Below, in pieces: positions 56,576-64,000 of a stretch of DNA of 64,000 nucleotides; within the stretch, counting starts at the first letter, position 1; each line of letters starts with the position of its first letter. The DNA is from Auanema rhodensis. Taxonomy: Eukaryota > Nematoda > Chromadorea > Rhabditida > Rhabditidae. The notes beneath the pieces were generated by a model. The model was not told the DNA's origin. It saw only the letters and a list, made by a program, of their open reading frames with translations, and did not search any database. The DNA lies in contig OZ059895.1 of the NCBI GenBank assembly GCA_964057225.1, positions 12,214,001 to 12,278,000 of the forward strand, written 5' to 3'. The position numbers and the translations under genes were made by a program.

Positions 56576-56608
56576 GCTTACGACCATACCACGTTGAAAA
56601 TACGCCAT
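56576..56608 (+). pseudogene. 5S fragment (nt 1-33), short unit
   Basis: Unit 77; G25A; AATGACAG flank, copy of unit 73. Confidence 0.92.
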
Positions 56609-56975
56609 GCAGCTGATTTTCAATTTTATCTCTTCCGTAACAAATGTTTTCAATTTTCCAGCAGTTTTACTTAGATAGCTCAACCCAAGGCATCAAAATA
56701 TCTTCAATCTTATTTTTTTATTACAGTTATAAACCAGTAGTTTATGAACCTTAATCTTAACTTCACTGTTTCTATCTATTTCCTATTGAATTAAACATTG
56801 TTTTAACACTATACAACTGTGAAACCTTTTTTAATTTATTGTATTTGGAGCTCATAAGATTTGATATCATCGAGGGATTTAGATGTAACGTAGAAAATTA
56901 CATAACTAACATGAAATTGGAAAAAAAAACAATAACGAGGATAAGTATGTAAAACATTGAATATCAGATATTTTC

Positions 56976-57095
56976 GCTTACGACCATACCACGTTGAAAG
57001 TACGCCATCCCGTCCGATCTGGCAAGTCAAGCAACGTTGGGCCCGGTTAGTACTTGGATCGGAGACCGCTTGGGAATCCCGGGTGCCGTAAGCTT
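56976..57095 (+). rRNA. 5S ribosomal RNA, G92C variant
   Basis: Unit 78; G92C, copy of unit 74. Confidence 0.92.
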
Positions 57096-57504
57096 TTCAA
57101 ATTTTTTTAACGATCATGCCACGTTGAAAGTACGCCATGCAGCTGATTTTCAATTTTATCTCTTTCGTAACAAATGTTTTCAATTTTCCAGCAGTTTTAC
57201 TTAGATAGCTCAACCCAAGGCATCAAAATATCTTCAATCTTATTTCTATATTACAGTTATAAACCAGTAGGTTATGAACCTTAATCTTAACTTTACTGTT
57301 TCTATCTATTTCCTATTGAAACAAACAATGTTTTAACACTATACAACTGTGAAACCTTTTTTAATTTATTGTATTTGGAGCTCATAAGATTCAATATCAT
57401 CGAGGGATTTAGATGTAACGTGGAAAATTACATAACTAACATGAAATTGGAAAATAAGCAATAACGAGGATAAATATGTAAATCATTGAATAACAGATAT
57501 TTTC

Positions 57505-57537
57505 GCTTACGACCATACCACATTGAAAATACGCCAT
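57505..57537 (+). pseudogene. 5S fragment (nt 1-33), short unit
   Basis: Unit 79; G18A and G25A, copy of unit 75. Confidence 0.92.
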
Positions 57538-57903
57538 GCACCTGATTTTCAATTTTATCTCTTCCGTAACAAATGTTTTCAATTTTCCAGCAGTTTTACT
57601 TAGATAGCTCAACCCAAGGCATCAAAATATCTTCAATCTTATTTCTATATTACATTTATAAACCAGTAGTTCATGAACCTTCATCTTAACTTTACTGTTT
57701 CTATCTATTTCCTATTGAAACAAACATTGTTTTAACACTATACAACTGTGAAACCTTTTTTAATTTATTGTATTTGGAGCTCATAAGATTTGATATCATC
57801 GAGGGATTTAGATGTAACGTAGAAAATTACATAACTAACATGAAATTGGGAAAAAAACAATAACGAGGATAAGTATGTAAATCATTGAATATCAGATATT
57901 TTC

Positions 57904-58023
57904 GCTTACGACCATACCACGTTGAAAGTACGCCATCCCGTCCGATCTGGCAAGTCAAGCAACGTTGGGCCCGGTTAGTACTTGGATCGGAGACGGCTTG
58001 GGAATCCCGGGTGCCGTAAGCTT
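57904..58023 (+). rRNA. 5S ribosomal RNA
   Basis: Unit 80; consensus. Confidence 0.95.
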
Positions 58024-58432
58024 TTCAAATTTTTTTAACGATCATGCCACGTTGAAAGTACGCCATGCAGCTGATTTTCAATTTTATCTCTTCCGTAACA
58101 AATGTTTTCAATTCTCCAGCAGTTTTACTTAGATAGCTAAACCCAAGGCATCAAAATATCTTCAATCTTATTTCTATATTACATTTATAAACCAGTAGTT
58201 CATGAACCTTCATCTTAACTTTATTGTTTCTATCTATTTCCTATTGAAACAAACAATGTTTTAACACTATACAACTGTGAAACCTTTTTTAATTTATTGT
58301 ATTTGGAGCTCATAAGATTCAATATCATCGAGGGATTTAGATGTAGTGTGGAAAATTACATAACTAACATGAAATTGGAAAATAAGCAATAACGAGGATA
58401 AATATGTAAATCATTGAATAACAGATATTTTC

Positions 58433-58465
58433 GCTTACGACCATACCACGTTGAAAATACGCCAT
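58433..58465 (+). pseudogene. 5S fragment (nt 1-33), short unit
   Basis: Unit 81; G25A. Confidence 0.92.
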
Positions 58466-58831
58466 GCAGCTGATTTTCAATTTTATCTCTTCCGTAACAA
58501 ATGTTTTCAATTTTCCAGCAGTTTTACTTAGATAGCTCAACCCAAGGCATCAAAATATCTTCAATCTTATTTCTATATTACAGTTATAAACCAGTAGTTT
58601 ATGAACCTTAATCTTAACTTTACTGTTTCTATCTATTTCCTATTGAATTAAACATTGTTTTAACACTATACAACTGTGAAACCTTTTTTAATTTATTGTA
58701 TTTGGAGCTCATAAGATTTGATATCATCGAGTGATTTAGATGTAACGTAGAAAATTACATAACTAACATGAAATTGGAAAAAAAACAATAACGAGGATAA
58801 GTATGTAAAACATTGAATATCAGATATTTTC

Positions 58832-58951
58832 GCTTACGACCATACCACGTTGAAAGTACGCCATCCCGTCCGATCTGGCAAGTCAAGCAACGTTGGGCCC
58901 GGTTAGTACTTGGATCGGAGACCGCTTGGGAATCCCGGGTGCCGTAAGCTT
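58832..58951 (+). rRNA. 5S ribosomal RNA, G92C variant
   Basis: Unit 82; G92C. Confidence 0.92.
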
Positions 58952-59360
58952 TTCAAATTTTTTTAACGATCATGCCACGTTGAAAGTACGCCATGCAGCT
59001 GATTTTCAATTTTATCTCTTTCGTAACAAATGTTTTCAATTTTCCAGCAGTTTTACTTAGATAGCTCAACCCAAGGCATCAAAATATCTTCAATCTTATT
59101 TCTATATTACAGTTATAAACCAGTAGTTTATGAACCTTAATCTTAACTTTACTGTTTCTATCTATTTCCTATTGAAACAAACAATGTTTTAACACTATAC
59201 AACTGTGAAACCTTTTTTAATTTATTGTATTTGGAGCTCATAAGATTCAATATCATCGAGGGATTTAGATGTAACGTGGAAAATTACATAACTAACATGA
59301 AATTGGAAAATAAGCAATAACGAGGATAAATATGTAAATCATTGAATAACAGATATTTTC

Positions 59361-59393
59361 GCTTACGACCATACCACATTGAAAATACGCCAT
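59361..59393 (+). pseudogene. 5S fragment (nt 1-33), short unit
   Basis: Unit 83; G18A and G25A. Followed directly by another short unit. Confidence 0.92.
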
Positions 59394-59759
59394 GCACCTG
59401 ATTTTCAATTTTATCTCTTCCGTAACAAATGTTTTCAATTTTCCAGCAGTTTTACTTAGATAGCTCAACCCAAGGCATCAAAATATCTTCAATCTTATTT
59501 CTATATTACATTTATAAACCAGTAGTTCATGAACCTTCATCTTAACTTTATTGTTTCTATCTATTTCCTATTGAAACAAACATTGTTTAAACACTATACA
59601 ACTGTGAAACCTTTTTTAATTTATTGTATTTAAAGCTCATAAGATTTGATATCATCGAGGGATTTAGATGTAACGTGGAAAATTACATAACTAACATGAA
59701 ATTGGAATATAAGCAATAACGAGGATGAATATGTAAATCATTGAATAACAGATATTTTC

Positions 59760-59792
59760 GCTTACGACCATACCACGTTGAAAATACGCCAT
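59760..59792 (+). pseudogene. 5S fragment (nt 1-33), short unit
   Basis: Unit 84; G25A. Confidence 0.92.
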
Positions 59793-60158
59793 GCAGCTGA
59801 TTTTCAATTTTATCTCTTCCGTAACAAATGTTTTCAATTTTTCAGCAGTTTTACTTAGATAGCTCAACCCAAGGCATCAAAATATCTTCAATCTTATTTC
59901 TATATTACAGTTATAAACCAGTAGTTTATGAACCTTAATCTTAACTTTACTGTTTCTATCTATTTCCTATTGAAACAAACATTGTTTTAACACTATACAA
60001 CTGTGAAACCTTTTTTAATTTATTGTATTTGGAGCTCATAAGATTTGATATCATCGAGGGATTTAGATGTAACGTAGAAAATTACATAACTAACATGAAA
60101 TTGGGAAAAAAACAATAACGAGGATAAGTATGTAAATCATTGAATATCAGATATTTTC

Positions 60159-60278
60159 GCTTACGACCATACCACGTTGAAAGTACGCCATCCCGTCCGA
60201 TCTGGCAAGTCAAGCAACGTTGGGCCCGGTTAGTACTTGGATCGGAGACGGCTTGGGAATCCCGGGTGCCGTAAGCTT
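60159..60278 (+). rRNA. 5S ribosomal RNA
   Basis: Unit 85; consensus. Confidence 0.95.
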
Positions 60279-60687
60279 TTCAAATTTTTTTAACGATCAT
60301 GCCACGTTGAAAGTACGCCATGCAGCTGATTTTCAATTTTATCTCTTCCGTAACAAATGTTTTCAATTCTCCAGCAGTTTTACTTAGATAGCTAAACCCA
60401 AGGCATCAAAATATCTTCAATCTTATTTCTATATTACATTTATAAACCAGTAGTTCATGAACCTTCATCTTAACTTTATTGTTTCTATCTATTTCCTATT
60501 GAAACAAACATTGTTTAAACACTATACAACTGTGAAACCTTTTTTAATTTATTGTATTTGGAGCTCATAAGATTTGATATCATCGAGGGATTTAGATGTA
60601 ACGTAGAAAATTACATAACTAACATGAAATTGGAAAAAAAACAATAACGAGGATAAGTATGTAAAACATTGAATATCAGATATTTTC

Positions 60688-60807
60688 GCTTACGACCATA
60701 CCACGTTGAAAGTACGCCATCCCGTCCGATCTGGCAAGTCAAGCAACGTTGGGCCCGGTTAGTACTTGGATCGGAGACGGCTTGGGAATCCCGGGTGCCG
60801 TAAGCTT
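60688..60807 (+). rRNA. 5S ribosomal RNA
   Basis: Unit 86; consensus, partner of unit 91, which has G92C. Confidence 0.95.
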
Positions 60808-61216
60808 TTCAAATTTTTTTAACGATCATGCCACGTTGAAAGTACGCCATGCAGCTGATTTTCAATTTTATCTCTTCCGTAACAAATGTTTTCAATTCTC
60901 CAGCAGTTTTACTTAGATAGCTAAACCCAAGGCATCAAAATATCTTCAATCTTATTTCTTTATTACAGTTATAAACCAGTAGTTTATGAACCTTCATCTT
61001 AACTTTACTGTTTCTATCTATTTCCTATTGAAACAAACGTTGTTTAAACACTATACAACTGTGAAACCTTTTTTAATTTATTGTATTTGGAGCTCATAAG
61101 ATTCAATATCATTGAGGGATTTAGATGTAACGTGGAAAATTACATAACTAACATGAAATTGGAAAATAAGCAATAACGAGGATAAATATGTAAATCATTG
61201 AATAACAGATATTTTC

Positions 61217-61249
61217 GCTTACGACCATACCACGTTGAAAATACGCCAT
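61217..61249 (+). pseudogene. 5S fragment (nt 1-33), short unit
   Basis: Unit 87; G25A. Confidence 0.92.
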
Positions 61250-61615
61250 GCAGCTGATTTTCAATTTTATCTCTTCCGTAACAAATGTTTTCAATTCTCC
61301 AGCAGTTTTACTTAGATAGCTAAACCCAAGGCATCAAAATATCTTCAATCTTATTTCTATATTACATTTATAAACCAGTAGTTCATGAACCTTCATCTTA
61401 ACTTTATTGTTTCTATCTATTTCCTATTGAAACAAACAATGTTTTAACACTATACAACTGTGAAACCTTTTTTAATTTATTGTATTTGGAGCTCATAAGA
61501 TTCAATATCATCGAGGGATTTAGATGTAGTGTGGAAAATTACATAACTAACATGAAATTGGAAAATAAGCAATAACGAGGATAAATATGTAAATCATTGA
61601 ATAACAGATATTTTC

Positions 61616-61648
61616 GCTTACGACCATACCACATTGAAAATACGCCAT
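61616..61648 (+). pseudogene. 5S fragment (nt 1-33), short unit
   Basis: Unit 88; G18A and G25A. Confidence 0.92.
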
Positions 61649-62014
61649 GCACCTGATTTTCAATTTTATCTCTTCCGTAACAAATGTTTTCAATTTTCCA
61701 GCAGTTTTACTTAGATAGCTCAACCCAAGGCATCAAAATATCTTCAATCTTATTTCTATATTACATTTATAAACCAGTAGTTCATGAACCTTCATCTTAA
61801 CTTTATTGTTTCTATCTATTTCCTATTGAAACAAACATTGTTTAAACACTATACAACTGTGAAACCTTTTTTAATTTATTGTATTTGGAGCTCATAAGAT
61901 TTGATATCATCGAGGGATTTAGATGTAACGTAGAAAATTACATAACTAACATGAAATTGGGAAAAAAACAATAACGAGGATAAGTATGTAAATCATTGAA
62001 TATCAGATATTTTC

Positions 62015-62134
62015 GCTTACGACCATACCACGTTGAAAGTACGCCATCCCGTCCGATCTGGCAAGTCAAGCAACGTTGGGCCCGGTTAGTACTTGGATCG
62101 GAGACGGCTTGGGAATCCCGGGTGCCGTAAGCTT
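62015..62134 (+). rRNA. 5S ribosomal RNA
   Basis: Unit 89; consensus. Confidence 0.95.
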
Positions 62135-62543
62135 TTCAAATTTTTTTAACGATCATGCCACGTTGAAAGTACGCCATGCAGCTGATTTTCAATTTTATCT
62201 CTTCCGTAACAAATGTTTTCAATTCTCCAGCAGTTTTACTTAGATAGCTAAACCCAAGGCATCAAAATATCTTCAATCTTATTTCTATATTACATTTATA
62301 AACCAGTAGTTCATGAACCTTCATCTTAACTTTATTGTTTCTATCTATTTCCTATTGAAACAAACAATGTTTTAACACTATACAACTGTGAAACCTTTTT
62401 TAATTTATTGTATTTGGAGCTCATAAGATTCAATATCATCGAGGGATTTAGATGTAGTGTGGAAAATTACATAACTAACATGAAATTGGAAAATAAGCAA
62501 TAACGAGGATAAATATGTAAATCATTGAATAACAGATATTTTC

Positions 62544-62576
62544 GCTTACGACCATACCACATTGAAAATACGCCAT
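62544..62576 (+). pseudogene. 5S fragment (nt 1-33), short unit
   Basis: Unit 90; G18A and G25A. Confidence 0.92.
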
Positions 62577-62942
62577 GCACCTGATTTTCAATTTTATCTC
62601 TTCCGTAACAAATGTTTTCAATTTTCCAGCAGTTTTACTTAGATAGCTCAACCCAAGCCATCAAAATATCTTCAATCTTATTTCTATATTACATTTATAA
62701 ACCAGTAGTTCATGAACCTTCATCTTAACTTTATTGTTTCTATCTATTTCCTATTGAAACAAACATTGTTTAAACACTATACAACTGTGAAACCTTTTTT
62801 AATTTATTGTATTTGGAGCTCATAAGATTTGATATCATCGAGGGATTTAGATGTAACGTAGAAAATTACATAACTAACATGAAATTGGAAAAAAAACAAT
62901 AACGAGGATAAGTATGTAAAACATTGAATATCAGATATTTTC

Positions 62943-63062
62943 GCTTACGACCATACCACGTTGAAAGTACGCCATCCCGTCCGATCTGGCAAGTCAAGCA
63001 ACGTTGGGCCCGGTTAGTACTTGGATCGGAGACCGCTTGGGAATCCCGGGTGCCGTAAGCTT
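62943..63062 (+). rRNA. 5S ribosomal RNA, G92C variant
   Basis: Unit 91; G92C. Confidence 0.92.
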
Positions 63063-63471
63063 TTCAAATTTTTTTAACGATCATGCCACGTTGAAAGTAC
63101 GCCATGCAGCTGATTTTCAATTTCATCTCTTTTGTAACAAATGTTTTCAATTTTCCAGCAGTTTTACTTAGATAGCTAAACCCAAGGCATCAAAATATCT
63201 TCAATCTTATTTCTTTATTACAGTTATAAACCAGTAGTTTATGAACCTTCATCTTAACTTTACTGTTTCTATCTATTTCCTATTGAAACAAACGTTGTTT
63301 AAACACTATACAACTGTGAAACCTTTTTTAATTTATTGTATTTGGAGCTCATAAGATTCAATATCATCGAGGGATTTAGATGTAACGTGGAAAATTACAT
63401 AACTAACATGAAATTGGAAAATAAGCAATAACGAGGATAAATATGTAAATCATTGAATAACAGATATTTTC

Positions 63472-63504
63472 GCTTACGACCATACCACGTTGAAAATACG
63501 CCAT
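63472..63504 (+). pseudogene. 5S fragment (nt 1-33), short unit
   Basis: Unit 92; G25A, partner of unit 87. Confidence 0.92.
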
Positions 63505-63870
63505 GCAGCTGATTTTCAATTTTATCTCTTCCGTAACAAATGTTTTCAATTCTCCAGCAGTTTTACTTAGATAGCTAAACCCAAGGCATCAAAATATCTT
63601 CAATCTTATTTCTATATTACATTTATAAACCAGTAGTTCATGAACCTTCATCTTAACTTTATTGTTTCTATCTATTTCCTATTGAAACAAACAATGTTTT
63701 AACACTATACAACTGTGAAACCTTTTTTAATTTATTGTATTTGGAGCTCATAAGATTCAATATCATCGAGGGATTTAGATGTAGTGTGGAAAATTACATA
63801 ACTAACATGAAATTGGAAAATAAGCAATAACGAGGATAAATATGTAAATCATTGAATAACAGATATTTTC

Positions 63871-63903
63871 GCTTACGACCATACCACATTGAAAATACGC
63901 CAT
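63871..63903 (+). pseudogene. 5S fragment (nt 1-33), short unit
   Basis: Unit 93; G18A and G25A. Its spacer runs off the window. Confidence 0.9.
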
Positions 63904-64000
63904 GCACCTGATTTTCAATTTTATCTCTTCCGTAACAAATGTTTTCAATTTTCCAGCAGTTTTACTTAGATAGCTCAACCCAAGGCATCAAAATATCTTC

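Larger units (their letters stand above)
54190..57903 (+). repeat. 1857-bp four-unit repeat, two tandem copies
   Basis: The order long, short, long (G92C), short at 54190-56046 is repeated at 56047-57903. Private marks such as AATGACAG, AGTGTGGAAA and AACATTGAATATC recur at the same offset. Confidence 0.8.
54088..64000 (+). repeat. 5S rDNA tandem array, right block (22 units)
   Basis: There are 10 long and 12 short units, far richer in short units than the left block, and long and short units mostly alternate. The first bases complete the unit split by element 2 (301 bp before plus 98 bp after gives 399 bp). The block runs off the window end inside a spacer. Confidence 0.95.
60688..64000 (+). 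repeat. 2255-bp repeat block, second copy cut by window end
   Basis: Units 60688, 61217 and 61616 (long, short, short) recur as 62943, 63472 and 63871 at an offset of 2255 bp. Confidence 0.65.

Overview
The window is a 5S ribosomal RNA gene array, almost certainly from a nematode, broken up by three mobile elements. The 120-nt gene closely resembles the Caenorhabditis 5S rRNA as I remember it (GCTTACGACC start, CATCCCGTCCGATCTGGCAA core, GTAAGCTT end) and is much less like insect or vertebrate 5S. AT-rich spacers and a 52-bp candidate intron ending ATTTTAG also fit a nematode. I cannot name the species.

Layout: 1-22363 left array (45 units); 22364-29843 Gypsy-like LTR element 1 (7480 bp); 29844-43940 middle array (26 units) with a mariner at 33759-35042; 43941-54087 Gypsy-like LTR element 2 (10147 bp); 54088-64000 right array (22 units). 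All 5S genes and both LTR elements run on the + strand. By hand count there are 93 units: 64 long units (about 529 bp) with a complete 5S gene and 29 short units (about 399 bp) that keep only 5S nt 1-33. Removing each insertion and one target duplication restores a normal unit length (530, 399 and 399 bp), so all three insertions are precise.

Element 2 looks intact. One 2.5-kaa reading frame carries Gag, then an envelope-like glycoprotein (signal segment, furin-like site, membrane anchor, PTAPP motif), then protease, reverse transcriptase, RNase H and integrase. Element 1 is a diverged relative with the same Gag-Env order; an internal deletion has removed the rest of Env and most of Pol, leaving the integrase C-terminus. 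The position of Env between Gag and Pol, in frame, in two diverged elements is the most unusual feature of the window. Element 1 also holds, between its primer-binding site and gag, a minus-strand two-exon gene candidate with TATA box, nematode-type intron and AATAAA signal. In neither element does the Gag frame begin with an ATG.

The arrays show higher-order duplication, gene conversion between spacer types, and a recurrent deletion between 29-nt direct repeats that turns a long unit into a short one. The roughly 104-136-aa minus-strand ORFs that recur across the arrays are antisense readings of 5S and spacer, not genes.
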